A stretch of 11,428 nucleotides of DNA from Frankiales bacterium (GCA_025464915.1 JAODNF010000281.1:1-11428), one strand, 5' to 3'. Positions 1 through 7,812 are shown, numbered from the stretch's first letter. Translations and numbers: made by a program. Notes: generated by a model from the sequence alone, not told the origin.

Positions 1-1
1 C

Positions 2-1216
2 GACGCCGACGGCGCGCCGCGGGTCAGCGGCCTGCCGCTGCTGCTCGCCGACCGGCCGCGCGCGGTGCTGGGCGACGTCGCCTCGTGGGTGCACGGCCAC
101 CCGTCGCGCGAGCTGCTCGTCCTCGGCGTCACCGGCACCAACGGCAAGACGACGACGGCCTTCCTGCTCGAAGCGGGCCTGCGCGCGGGAGGCCACCGCA
201 CCGGACTGCTGGGCACGGTCCTCACCCGCATCGGCGACCAGGCCGTCCCCAGCGTCCGCACCACCCCCGAGTCCACCGACCTGCACGCGTTGTTCGCCGC
301 GATGCTGGAGCGGGGCGTCACGGCGGTCGCCATGGAGGTCAGCTCCCACGCGCTGTCCTTCGGAAGGGTCGACGGCGTGCGGTTCGACGTCGCGGCCTTC
401 ACGAACCTCTCCCAGGACCACCTCGACTTCCACGCCGACATGGAGGACTACTTCCGCGCGAAGGCGTCCCTGTTCACGCCCGAGCGCAGCGAGCGGGGCG
501 TCGTGAACGGCGAGGACCCCTGGGGCGCCCGGCTGCTCGAGCACCCGAGGATCCCGACCGTCGCGGTCTGGCCGGTCACCGAGGTGGACCTGCGCATCGA
601 CGGCAGCAGCTTCCGCGTCGGCGGCGTGGCGGCTGAGGTGCAGCTGCCGGGTGCCTTCAACGTCGCCAACGCCGCCGGTGCGATCGTGACCCTCGTCGAG
701 GCGGGGATCCCCGTCGCCGAGGCCGTCGCCGGCGTCGGTGGCTGCGCCGGGGTGCCGGGCCGGATGGAGCGGGTCGACGCCGGCCAGCCCTTCACCGCCC
801 TCGTCGACTACGCCCACACGCCGGACGCCGTCGTGACCCTCCTCGACTCGGTCCGCGCGGTGACGCCCGGCCGGGTCATCGTCGTCCTCGGCTGCGGAGG
901 CGACCGCGACCGCGGCAAGCGGCCGCTGATGGGGCGCGCAGCCGTCGAGGGCTCCGACGTCGCGATCCTCACCAGCGACAACCCCCGCAGCGAGGACCCC
1001 GAAGCCATCCTGGCCGAGATGGACCAGCCCTCCGCCGTTCTCGAGGTCGACCGGCGCAAGGCCATCGCGAGAGCCGTGCAGCTCGCGCAGCCGGGCGACA
1101 CCGTCGTGGTCGCGGGAAAGGGCCACGAGAGCGGTCAGGACGTCGCGGGTGTCGTCGCTCCCTTCGACGACCGCGAGGTGCTGAGGGACGCGATCCTCGG
1201 CAGCCGGCCCTCGTGA
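2..1216 (+). CDS. murE: UDP-N-acetylmuramoyl-dipeptide:meso-diaminopimelate ligase MurE (5' partial)
   Basis: MurE is the cytoplasmic Mur ligase that adds the third stem-peptide residue to UDP-MurNAc-L-Ala-D-Glu using ATP. The frame is open from the first bases of the window, and the residues before the first in-window GTG (base 65) still fit MurE, so the true start lies off the left edge; roughly 90-100 N-terminal residues are missing. The ATP P-loop TGTNGKTTT is at bases 131-157. The lysine expected to be carbamylated (in FRAKASLF) is at 461-463. The DNPR motif at 977-988, which selects meso-diaminopimelate over lysine, is intact, and the GKGHE motif follows near 1118. The stop overlaps the next start (GTGA, 1213-1216). 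The catalytic and C-terminal domains look complete. Seen: motifs and overlap. Known: family roles. Inferred: amino-acid specificity. Confidence 0.97.
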   Translation, partial: DADGAPRVSGLPLLLADRPRAVLGDVASWVHGHPSRELLVLGVTGTNGKTTTAFLLEAGLRAGGHRTGLLGTVLTRIGDQAVPSVRTTPESTDLHALFAAMLERGVTAVAMEVSSHALSFGRVDGVRFDVAAFTNLSQDHLDFHADMEDYFRAKASLFTPERSERGVVNGEDPWGARLLEHPRIPTVAVWPVTEVDLRIDGSSFRVGGVAAEVQLPGAFNVANAAGAIVTLVEAGIPVAEAVAGVGGCAGVPGRMERVDAGQPFTALVDYAHTPDAVVTLLDSVRAVTPGRVIVVLGCGGDRDRGKRPLMGRAAVEGSDVAILTSDNPRSEDPEAILAEMDQPSAVLEVDRRKAIARAVQLAQPGDTVVVAGKGHESGQDVAGVVAPFDDREVLRDAILGSRPS

Positions 1217-1569
1217 TCGTCGTCGAGCCCGCGGACGTCCGCGAGGGCCTGCGCGACCTGGCCGTGGCCAGCGAGGGCAAGACCAGGAGGACCTTCGCGG
1301 TGCTGGGCAACCTGCCCGGCACCCGCGAGGAGCTGATGGACGTCGGGCGGTTCCTGGTCCGCCTCGACATCAGCGTCCTGGTGGTCGTCGGGGACGCCGG
1401 AGCGGTGCATGCCGGGGCCGTGCTTGAGGGCTCCTGGGGCGAGGAGTCGCGACACGTCGCAACTGAGAGCGAGGCGGTCGCACTGTTGAGGGCCGAGCTT
1501 CGGGACCATGACGTCGTGCTCGTGTCCGGCCTGCCCTCCGTCGCCCGTGCCCTCGGCGCTGCCCCGTGA
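1213..1569 (+). CDS. Stand-alone MurF C-terminal-domain remnant (murF truncated)
   Basis: This 118-codon GTG frame sits where murF (usually about 450-480 codons) belongs, between murE and mraY, with GTGA overlaps at both ends. Residues 25-60 (RRTFAVLG, then VGRFLVRLDISVLVVVG) and 72-79 (EGSWGEES), followed by ALLRAELRDHDVVLV, match the C-terminal Rossmann-like domain of actinobacterial MurF. The N-terminal UDP-MurNAc-tripeptide domain and the central ATPase with its GTNGKT loop are wholly absent. Within the retained domain the usual KGSR/KASR motif near the end reads SGLP (residues 105-108), and the DAYNANP region is missing apart from an EPADVREGL match. It therefore cannot catalyse D-Ala-D-Ala addition alone. 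It could be an in-frame deletion relic kept by coupling, a repurposed domain, or an assembly collapse. MurF origin is fairly sure; any function is unknown. Confidence 0.8.
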   Translation: MIVVEPADVREGLRDLAVASEGKTRRTFAVLGNLPGTREELMDVGRFLVRLDISVLVVVGDAGAVHAGAVLEGSWGEESRHVATESEAVALLRAELRDHDVVLVSGLPSVARALGAAP

Positions 1570-2654
1570 TCTCCGTCCTCACCGCGGCCATCACGGCGCT
1601 CGTGCTGAGCCTGATCGGCACGCCTGCCGTCGTGCGGTTCTTCCGCCGCCAGGGCTACGGCCAGGAGATCCGTGAGGACGGCCCTGCCAGCCACGCGATG
1701 AAGCGCGGGACGCCGACGATGGGCGGCACCGTCATCCTGGTCGCGACGTTCGCCGGCTACGTCGTGGCCCACCTGATCGCGCTGCGCAACCCCGGCCGCG
1801 GGCCGACGGCCAGCGGGCTGCTCGTGCTGGGCCTGATGGGCTCTCTCGGCCTGGTCGGCTTCCTCGACGACTTCATCAAGATCCGCAAGCAGCGATCGCT
1901 GGGTCTCACGGCGCTGGCCAAGTTCGGCGGCCAGTTCGTCACCGGCGTCGGCTTCGCCCTGCTCGCGATGCAGTTCAAGAACCACACGACCAAGCTGACG
2001 CCCGCCTCGACGCACCTGTCGTTCGTGCGCGACTACAAGGGCTGGACCCTCGGCGCCCTGGGGTTCGTCGTCTTCGCGTACCTCGTGATCACGGCCACCT
2101 CCAACGCGGTCAACCTCACCGACGGCCTCGACGGCCTGGCCTCCGGCTCGATGGTGATGGTGCTCGCGTCCTACGTGATCATCGCGTTCTGGCAGTTCGG
2201 CAACGCCTGCACGGCGAAGGTGCCGGCAGCCGGCTGCTACGAGGTCCGCGACCCGCTCGACCTGGCCCTCGTCGCCGCTTCGGCGATGGGTGCCTGCTTC
2301 GGGTTCCTGTGGTGGAACGCCTCGCCCGCCAAGATCTTCATGGGCGACACCGGATCGCTGGCGCTCGGCGGCCTGCTCGCCGGCCTCGCCATAACCACCC
2401 GCACCGAGCTGCTCCTCGTGGTGCTCGGAGGGCTGTTCGTCATCGAGACGCTCTCGGTCGTCATCCAGATCGGCTTCTTCAAGGTGACCCGCAAGCGGGT
2501 CTTCAACATGGCCCCGATCCACCACCACTTCGAGCTCGCCGGCTGGGCCGAGAACACCGTCATCGTGCGGTTCTGGATCATCTGCGGGCTCGCGGTCGCC
2601 TTCGCCCTCGGCCTGTTCTACGCGGAGTTCCTGTCGAACGGTCCGCTGGGCTGA
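1566..2654 (+). CDS. mraY: Phospho-MurNAc-pentapeptide transferase MraY
   Basis: MraY is the polytopic membrane enzyme that transfers phospho-MurNAc-pentapeptide from UDP to undecaprenyl phosphate, making lipid I. The 362-residue product has the usual length for the family. Visible motifs are KRGTPTMGG in the N-terminal part, the Mg-binding DD pair at residues 101-102 (LDDFIKIRKQ), NLTDGLDGLA from residue 183, GDTGSLALGG, and the HHHFE histidine motif at 319-323. About ten hydrophobic segments are spread along the chain. A polar loop with two cysteines lies near residues 215-225 (NACTAKVPAAGC). The GTG start at 1566 overlaps the upstream stop and gives a natural N-terminus that begins directly with a membrane segment; no strong Shine-Dalgarno precedes it, so coupled translation is likely. 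Confidence 0.98.
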   Translation: MISVLTAAITALVLSLIGTPAVVRFFRRQGYGQEIREDGPASHAMKRGTPTMGGTVILVATFAGYVVAHLIALRNPGRGPTASGLLVLGLMGSLGLVGFLDDFIKIRKQRSLGLTALAKFGGQFVTGVGFALLAMQFKNHTTKLTPASTHLSFVRDYKGWTLGALGFVVFAYLVITATSNAVNLTDGLDGLASGSMVMVLASYVIIAFWQFGNACTAKVPAAGCYEVRDPLDLALVAASAMGACFGFLWWNASPAKIFMGDTGSLALGGLLAGLAITTRTELLLVVLGGLFVIETLSVVIQIGFFKVTRKRVFNMAPIHHHFELAGWAENTVIVRFWIICGLAVAFALGLFYAEFLSNGPLG

Positions 2655-2668
2655 TGAGGCGCAGCTGA
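2654..2668 (+). other. Four-codon minicistron bridging mraY and murD by two TGATG overlaps
   Basis: The mraY stop TGA (2652-2654) shares its A with an ATG that opens a tiny frame, ATG AGG CGC AGC TGA. The TGA of that frame shares its last base with the murD ATG at 2668. Both junctions therefore read TGATG. The same stretch holds GAGG (2656-2659), 8 bases before the murD start, which is a good ribosome binding site. The product would be only four residues, so any role would be to carry terminating ribosomes across the 13-base gap. Chance is a real alternative. Confidence 0.35.
2656..2659 (+). promoter_or_regulatory. Shine-Dalgarno sequence for murD
   Basis: GAGG lies 8 bases before the murD ATG. 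It is one of the few clear ribosome binding sites in the cluster, where most starts rely on stop/start overlap, and it supports the choice of 2668 as the start. Confidence 0.6.
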
Positions 2669-4014
2669 TGCAGTGGCAGGGTCTGCCGGTCACCGTCGCG
2701 GGCGCGGGGGTGAGCGGTACGGCGGCAGCGCGCGTCCTGCGCGACCTGGGCGCCCGCGTGACCGTCGTCGACGACGTGGCAGAGGACGCGGACGGGTTCC
2801 CGGTGCAGCGCAGCCTGCCCGACGAGCTGGCGCTGGTCGTCACCTCGCCCGGCTTCCGGCCGACCGTCCCGATGCTCGTCGAGGCGGCATCCCGCGGGGT
2901 CGAGGTCATCGGCGAGGTGGAGCTCGCCTGGCGCCTCGCCCAGCAACGCGACAACGCCGCGCCCTGGCTGGCGCTGACCGGCACGAACGGCAAGACGACG
3001 ACCGTGAAGATGCTCGAGTCGGTGCTCCGGGCTGCCGGGCACCGCACCATCTCCGCCGGCAACGTCGGGTTGCCGCTCCTCGAGGCCGTCCTCGACGGCT
3101 ACGAGGTGCTCGCCGTTGAGCTGTCCAGCTTCCAGCTGCACTGGTCCTCGACCGTCCGCCCCCACACCGGCGCGATCCTCAACCTCGCCGACGACCACAC
3201 CGACTGGCACGGCTCCTTCGACGAGTACGCACGCGCCAAGGCCCGGATCTTCGCCGCGGGCACCTCGATCGGGAACGCCGACGACCCGGTCGTACGGGGG
3301 CTGCTCGAGGGCGCCCGCGAGGCGAGGGCCGAGTTCACGCTGCAGTCACCGCGCCCGGGTCAGGTCGGCGTGGTCGAGCACCTGCTCGTCGACCGGGCCT
3401 TCCCGGACGTGCCGGGGGAGGCGACGGCGCTCGGCGACCTCGATGACATCCCGGTGCCCGGCGACCACAACGTCGCCAACGCGCTGGCCGCGGCCGCGAT
3501 GGCCCGATCGTTCGGCGTGCCGGCAGAAGCGGTCGGCGAGGGGCTCAGGACCTTCACCCCCGACCCGCACCGCAACGCCCTCGTCACCACCGTGAACGGC
3601 GTCGCCTGGGTCGACGACAGCAAGGCCACCAACCCCCATGCCGCCGCTGCGAGCCTCGCCGCCTACCCGTCGATCGTGTGGGTCGCGGGCGGCCTGCTGA
3701 AGGGCGCCGACGTCGAGGATCTCGTCCGGCGGGCGGCGCCCCGGCTGAAGGGCGTGGTCCTGCTCGGCACCGATCGCGCGGTCCTGCGCGAGGCACTCGA
3801 GCGACACGCGCCGGATGTCCCCGTCGTGGAGGTCTCCCGCCTCGACACTGAGGCCATGCAGGAGGTCGTGGCAGCGGCCCGGTCGCTGGCGCGTCCGGGC
3901 GACACCGTGCTGCTCGCTCCTGCCGCCGCCTCGATGGACTGCTTCAGGGACTACAAGCAGCGCGGTGAGCTGTTCGCCGAGCACGCGACCCACGGCACGG
4001 CGGGCACCGCGTGA
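2668..4014 (+). CDS. murD: UDP-N-acetylmuramoyl-L-alanine:D-glutamate ligase MurD
   Basis: MurD is the cytoplasmic ligase that adds D-glutamate to UDP-MurNAc-L-alanine. The 448-residue product is full length for the family. An N-terminal Rossmann domain opens with VAGAGVSG near residues 10-17. The ATP loop TGTNGKTT lies at 104-111, AGNVG and ELSSFQL follow, and the lysine expected to be carbamylated (YARAKARIF) is K191. The C-terminal domain has DDSKATNPHA at 316-325 and the terminal SMDCFRDYKQRGELF motif. The ATG at 2668 is chosen because GAGG sits 8 bases upstream and the N-terminus fits the family. The stop overlaps the ftsW start (GTGA, 4011-4014). No missing residue is apparent. Confidence 0.98.
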   Translation: MQWQGLPVTVAGAGVSGTAAARVLRDLGARVTVVDDVAEDADGFPVQRSLPDELALVVTSPGFRPTVPMLVEAASRGVEVIGEVELAWRLAQQRDNAAPWLALTGTNGKTTTVKMLESVLRAAGHRTISAGNVGLPLLEAVLDGYEVLAVELSSFQLHWSSTVRPHTGAILNLADDHTDWHGSFDEYARAKARIFAAGTSIGNADDPVVRGLLEGAREARAEFTLQSPRPGQVGVVEHLLVDRAFPDVPGEATALGDLDDIPVPGDHNVANALAAAAMARSFGVPAEAVGEGLRTFTPDPHRNALVTTVNGVAWVDDSKATNPHAAAASLAAYPSIVWVAGGLLKGADVEDLVRRAAPRLKGVVLLGTDRAVLREALERHAPDVPVVEVSRLDTEAMQEVVAAARSLARPGDTVLLAPAAASMDCFRDYKQRGELFAEHATHGTAGTA

Positions 4015-5363
4015 CGACGGTTCCCCACGTCCGCGTCCGCGAGAAGGCCCAGGCGGCGGCGCGCCCGTCGGTCCTGCAGGGTCCGCTGGCGTCCTACTAC
4101 CTGGTCCTCGTCAGCACCGGCCTGCTGCTCGCCATCGGCTTCGTCATGGTGCTGTCCGCCTCGAGCGTGCGCGCCTACTCGACCTACGGCTCGGTCTTCG
4201 CCATCGCCGTGAAGCAGGGCATCTTCATCGGCATCGGCCTGCCGGCCATGTGGCTGGGCTCCCGGATCCCGGTCCGCGTCTACCGCAGGTTCGGTCTGCC
4301 CCTGCTGCTCGCGGCGCTGTTCCTGCTCGTCGCCGTCCTCGTACCCGGCATCGGTCGCAACGTCGACGGCGCGCGCCGCTGGATCCCGCTGCCGATGGGC
4401 TTCAACCTGCAGCCGTCCGAGATCGCGAAGCTCGGGCTCTCGCTCTGGGGCGCCGACCTGATGGTGCGCAAGAAGAAGCTGCTGGGGGAGTGGAAGCACC
4501 TCATGGGGCCGCTCGTCCCGGTCGTCGGCGTCGTCGCGTTCCTCGTCATGCTCGAGCCGGACATGGGCACGACGATCGTCGTGTCAGCGATCCTCATGTC
4601 GCTGCTGTGGGTCGTCGGCGCGCCCGGTCGGGTCTTCGCGACGATGCTCACGGTGGCGCTGACGCTCGGCGCGGCCATGGCCGTCGCGGAGCCGTACCGG
4701 TTGCGCCGCCTGACGTCCTTCACCGACCCCTGCTCGGAGACGCAGCGCCTCGACCACGGCTTCCAGGCCTGCCAGGGCCTCACCGCGCTGCACAGCGGCG
4801 GCGTGTTCGGCCTCGGCCTCGGTGCCTCCCGGGAGAAGTGGGCCGGCGGCCTCCCGAACCCCTACACCGACTACGTCTTCGCGATCATCGGGGAGGAGCT
4901 AGGCCTGCTCGGCACGCTGACCGTGCTGCTCCTGTTCGCGACGCTCACGTTCGCAGGCATCCGCATCGCGAAGCGCACGAACGACCCGTTCGTCCGCCTC
5001 GCTGCGACGGGCATCACGGTCTGGGTCGCGGTGCAGGCGCTGGTCAACATGGGCACGGTCGTCGGCCTGGTGCCGATCACCGGTATCCCGCTGCCGCTCA
5101 TCTCCTTCGGCGGCTCGGCGCTGATCCTCACGCTGTTCGGCCTCGGCATGCTGCTCGCCTTCGCCCGCACGGAGCCCGGAGCGCAGAAGGCCCTCGCCCA
5201 GCGCAAGGGCGTCGTCCGGTCCCGGTTCGTCAGGTCACGGATCGCCGTCCCCCAGCAGCGCAAGGCCACGGTCAAGGCAGCCGGCAAGGGCTCCGCGAAG
5301 GCCGCTCCCAGAACGACCGCGAAGTCCGGCACCGCCCGCCGCCCGGCGACGCGCAGGCGGTGA
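4011..5363 (+). CDS. ftsW: SEDS-family septal peptidoglycan polymerase FtsW
   Basis: FtsW polymerises lipid II glycan strands at the septum together with its partner penicillin-binding protein. The 450-residue product has about ten membrane segments between residues 28 and 390. It shows SEDS signatures: MVLSASSV in the first helix, NGARRWI-like NVDGARRWI, LQPSEIAKL, EPDMGT, PYTDYVFAIIGEELG with the conserved aspartate D287, and the terminal GIPLPLISFGGSA. The cytoplasmic C-terminus, from about residue 395, is a basic, low-complexity tail rich in Lys, Arg, Ala, Pro and Thr. The GTG start overlaps the murD stop (GTGA). The position between murD and murG is the standard dcw location, which favours FtsW over RodA. 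Confidence 0.96.
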   Translation: MTTVPHVRVREKAQAAARPSVLQGPLASYYLVLVSTGLLLAIGFVMVLSASSVRAYSTYGSVFAIAVKQGIFIGIGLPAMWLGSRIPVRVYRRFGLPLLLAALFLLVAVLVPGIGRNVDGARRWIPLPMGFNLQPSEIAKLGLSLWGADLMVRKKKLLGEWKHLMGPLVPVVGVVAFLVMLEPDMGTTIVVSAILMSLLWVVGAPGRVFATMLTVALTLGAAMAVAEPYRLRRLTSFTDPCSETQRLDHGFQACQGLTALHSGGVFGLGLGASREKWAGGLPNPYTDYVFAIIGEELGLLGTLTVLLLFATLTFAGIRIAKRTNDPFVRLAATGITVWVAVQALVNMGTVVGLVPITGIPLPLISFGGSALILTLFGLGMLLAFARTEPGAQKALAQRKGVVRSRFVRSRIAVPQQRKATVKAAGKGSAKAAPRTTAKSGTARRPATRRR

Positions 5364-6445
5364 CCGTGCACGTCGTCCTTGCCGGCGGCGGCTCCGCGGG
5401 CCACGTCTCCCCGCTGCTCAGCACCGCCGACGCGCTCCGCCGCGCCGACCCCGGTGTCGGCATCAGCGCCCTCGGCACGCAGGAGGGCCTCGAGTCCAGG
5501 CTGGTCCCTGAGGCCGGCTACGACTTCGTCGTCGTGCCCAAGGTGCCGCTGCCGCGCAAGCCGACGCCGGCCCTGGTCCGCGTCCCGGGGAGGCTCCGGG
5601 CGGCGATCAAGGCAGCGGGCGCCCACCTCGACGCCGTGAGCGCTTCGGCCGTCGTCGGGTTCGGCGGCTACGTCTCGGTGCCCGCCTACCTCGCCGCCCG
5701 CAAGCGCGGCATCCCGATCGTCGTCCACGAGGCCAACTCCCGCGCGGGCATCGCGAACAGGCTGGGCGCCCGCTGGGCCGAGGTCGTCGCCGTCACGGTC
5801 CCCGTCGGTCTGACGGGCGAGCAGCTCGTCGGGCTGCCGCTGCGCCGGGACATCACAACCCTCGACCGCGCGGCGGCCCGTGCCGAGGCACGTACGGCGT
5901 TCGGGCTGAAGCCGCACGGGCCGGTGCTGCTCGTCACCGGGGGGTCCCTCGGCGCCCGCAGGCTCAATGCGGCAGCTACCGGCGCTGCCAGGGAGCTCGA
6001 CCGCGCGGGGGTCCAGGTGCTCCACGTGACAGGGGAGAAGAACGCCCAGGACGTGATGGACGCCCTGGGTGAGGCGCCGGGCGGCTACCACGTCGTGCCC
6101 TACGTCAACGGGATGCAGAGCGCCTACGCCGCAAGCGATCTCGTGCTCTGCAGGGCCGGGATGAACACCTGCGCGGAGCTCGCCGTCGTCGGGCTCCCCG
6201 CGGTCTACGTGCCGCTGCCCATCGGCAACGGCGAGCAGGCCCTGAACGCGAAGCCGACGATCGACGCCGGCGGCGGCCTGCTCGTCGCCGACGAGGACGT
6301 CGACCCCGACTACGTCACCTCGACGGTTCTGCCGCTCGTGCTCGACGAAGGTCGGCTCGGCGTCATGTCGCAGGCCGTCCGGCGCCTCGGTCACCCGCAT
6401 GCGGACGACGAGCTCGCAGCCCTGATCCTCGAGGCCGCGCGATGA
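5360..6445 (+). CDS. murG: Lipid II synthase MurG (UDP-GlcNAc:lipid I GlcNAc transferase)
   Basis: MurG is the GT28-family peripheral membrane glycosyltransferase that adds GlcNAc to lipid I, giving lipid II. Starting at GTG 5360 the product is 361 residues, normal for the family. The N-terminal glycine loop GGGSAGHVSP is at about 9-18, HEANS at 123-127 (HEQN in many homologues), and GGSLGA at 194-199. The donor-binding half carries CRAG at 264-267, AEL at 272-274 with the conserved glutamate E273, and PIGNGEQALNA near 287-297. The open frame runs far upstream inside ftsW, but only sequence from 5360 matches MurG, and this start overlaps the ftsW stop (GTGA, 5360-5363). A second in-frame GTG at 5366 is possible. 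The stop overlaps murC (ATGA). Confidence 0.97.
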   Translation: MTVHVVLAGGGSAGHVSPLLSTADALRRADPGVGISALGTQEGLESRLVPEAGYDFVVVPKVPLPRKPTPALVRVPGRLRAAIKAAGAHLDAVSASAVVGFGGYVSVPAYLAARKRGIPIVVHEANSRAGIANRLGARWAEVVAVTVPVGLTGEQLVGLPLRRDITTLDRAAARAEARTAFGLKPHGPVLLVTGGSLGARRLNAAATGAARELDRAGVQVLHVTGEKNAQDVMDALGEAPGGYHVVPYVNGMQSAYAASDLVLCRAGMNTCAELAVVGLPAVYVPLPIGNGEQALNAKPTIDAGGGLLVADEDVDPDYVTSTVLPLVLDEGRLGVMSQAVRRLGHPHADDELAALILEAAR

Positions 6446-7812
6446 CCCGGGTGCACTTCGTCGGCATCGGCGGTGCCGGCATGAGCGGCATCGCCCGGGT
6501 GCTGCTGGCCCGCGGGACCCAGGTCTCCGGCAGCGACGCGAAGGACTCCCTCGCCGTCGCCAGCCTGCGGGCCCTCGGTGCCGAGGTCCACGTCGGTCAC
6601 GACGCGAAGAACATCGAGGGCGCCGACGTCGTCGTGGTGTCCACCGCGATCCGCGAGACCAACCCGGAGCTCGCAGCTGCGCGAGCGCAGGGCATTCACG
6701 TCCAGCGACGGGCAGAGGCGCTGGCGCAGCTGCTGACCGGGTACCGCTCTGTCGCGGTGGCCGGGACGCACGGCAAGACATCGACGACGTCGATGCTGAC
6801 GGTCGCCGCGCAGCACTGCGGCGTCGACCCGTCCTTCGCCATCGGCGGCGACCTCAACGAGGCCGGCAGCAACGCGCACCACGGCAGCGGCGACCTGTTC
6901 GTCCTGGAGGCCGACGAGAGCGACGGCTCCTTCCTCGCCTACGGACCTCACGCCGCGGTCGTCACGAACGTCGAGCCCGACCACCTCGACCACCACGGCA
7001 CCGTGGAGGCCTACTCCCAGGTGTTCCGCGACTTCGTCGACACCGTCACCGGGTTCCTCGTCACCTGCGCCGACGACGAAGGCGCCACGTCACTGGCCGG
7101 GTACGCCCGGGCCGAGGGCCTCGAGGTCCACACCTACGGCACCCTTGCCGATGCCGACCTCCGGATGCTCGACCTCCACACGGCCGGCGGCTCCAGCAGC
7201 TACGAGGCGGTCCTGCGCGGACGCAGGCTCGGGACGGTGACCCTCCCGGTCGCCGGGGAGCACATGGCCCGCAACAGCGCAGCTGCACTGCTCGCGGGTC
7301 TGCAGCTCGGCCTGCCCGACGGCCAGCTCATCGAGGGCCTCGCCGGGTTCTCCGGAGTCCGCCGCCGGATGGAGCTCAAGGGCAGCGCGGCCGGCATCCG
7401 CGTCTACGACGACTACGCCCACCACCCGACCGAGGTACGTGCCCAGCTGCTGGCAGCGCGAGGCATGACCGGCGGCGGCCGGCTCGTCGCCGTGTTCCAG
7501 CCCCACATGTACTCGCGCACCGCGACCTTCGCCGATGCCTTCGGCGAGGCGCTCGCGCTGGCGGACGAGGTCGTCGTCATGGACGTCTACGGGGCCCGCG
7601 AGGACCCCGTCCCCGGTGTCACCGGCGGCCTCGTCGCCGCCGCCGTCACCCTCCCGGCCGAGCACGTGCTCTTCGAGCCGTCCTGGTCCAACGTCCCCGC
7701 CGCCGTCGTGTCGCGCGCCCGTGCCGGCGATCTCGTGCTCACACTCGGGGCAGGGGACGTCACGCAGATCGGCCCCGAGGTCCTGCGACTGCTCGACGGG
7801 GGAGAGGGATGA
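6442..7812 (+). CDS. murC: UDP-N-acetylmuramate:L-alanine ligase MurC
   Basis: MurC adds the first amino acid, L-alanine, to UDP-MurNAc using ATP in the cytoplasm. The 456-residue product is full length. It has the N-terminal dinucleotide-like loop GIGGAGMSG (about 8-16), the ATP loop GTHGKT at 108-113, EADESDGSF, NVEPDHLDHHG in the central domain, and YDDYAHHP at 322-329 with FQPHMYSRT in the C-terminal domain. The ATG at 6442 overlaps the murG stop (ATGA), and GAGG at 6431-6434 is a well-spaced ribosome binding site. The stop overlaps the ftsQ start in the same way (7809-7812). All expected catalytic motifs are present. Confidence 0.98.
   Translation: MTRVHFVGIGGAGMSGIARVLLARGTQVSGSDAKDSLAVASLRALGAEVHVGHDAKNIEGADVVVVSTAIRETNPELAAARAQGIHVQRRAEALAQLLTGYRSVAVAGTHGKTSTTSMLTVAAQHCGVDPSFAIGGDLNEAGSNAHHGSGDLFVLEADESDGSFLAYGPHAAVVTNVEPDHLDHHGTVEAYSQVFRDFVDTVTGFLVTCADDEGATSLAGYARAEGLEVHTYGTLADADLRMLDLHTAGGSSSYEAVLRGRRLGTVTLPVAGEHMARNSAAALLAGLQLGLPDGQLIEGLAGFSGVRRRMELKGSAAGIRVYDDYAHHPTEVRAQLLAARGMTGGGRLVAVFQPHMYSRTATFADAFGEALALADEVVVMDVYGAREDPVPGVTGGLVAAAVTLPAEHVLFEPSWSNVPAAVVSRARAGDLVLTLGAGDVTQIGPEVLRLLDGGEG

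Noticed and set aside
1..1569. MurE-MurF fusion protein
   Set aside because: The murE stop TGA at 1214-1216 is clear and the next frame differs, so the two are separate coupled frames.
969..3062. Long open frame on the - strand (697 codons) opposite murE, mraY and murD
   Set aside because: Its translation is a low-complexity Arg/Glu/Asp/His mix with no motif. It is the typical antisense shadow of GC-rich genes, and the + strand genes are unambiguous.
3815..5359. Open frame extending murG about 515 codons upstream
   Set aside because: It covers the murD end and all of ftsW in another frame, is Arg/Pro-rich and has no family match. MurG similarity begins exactly at 5360.
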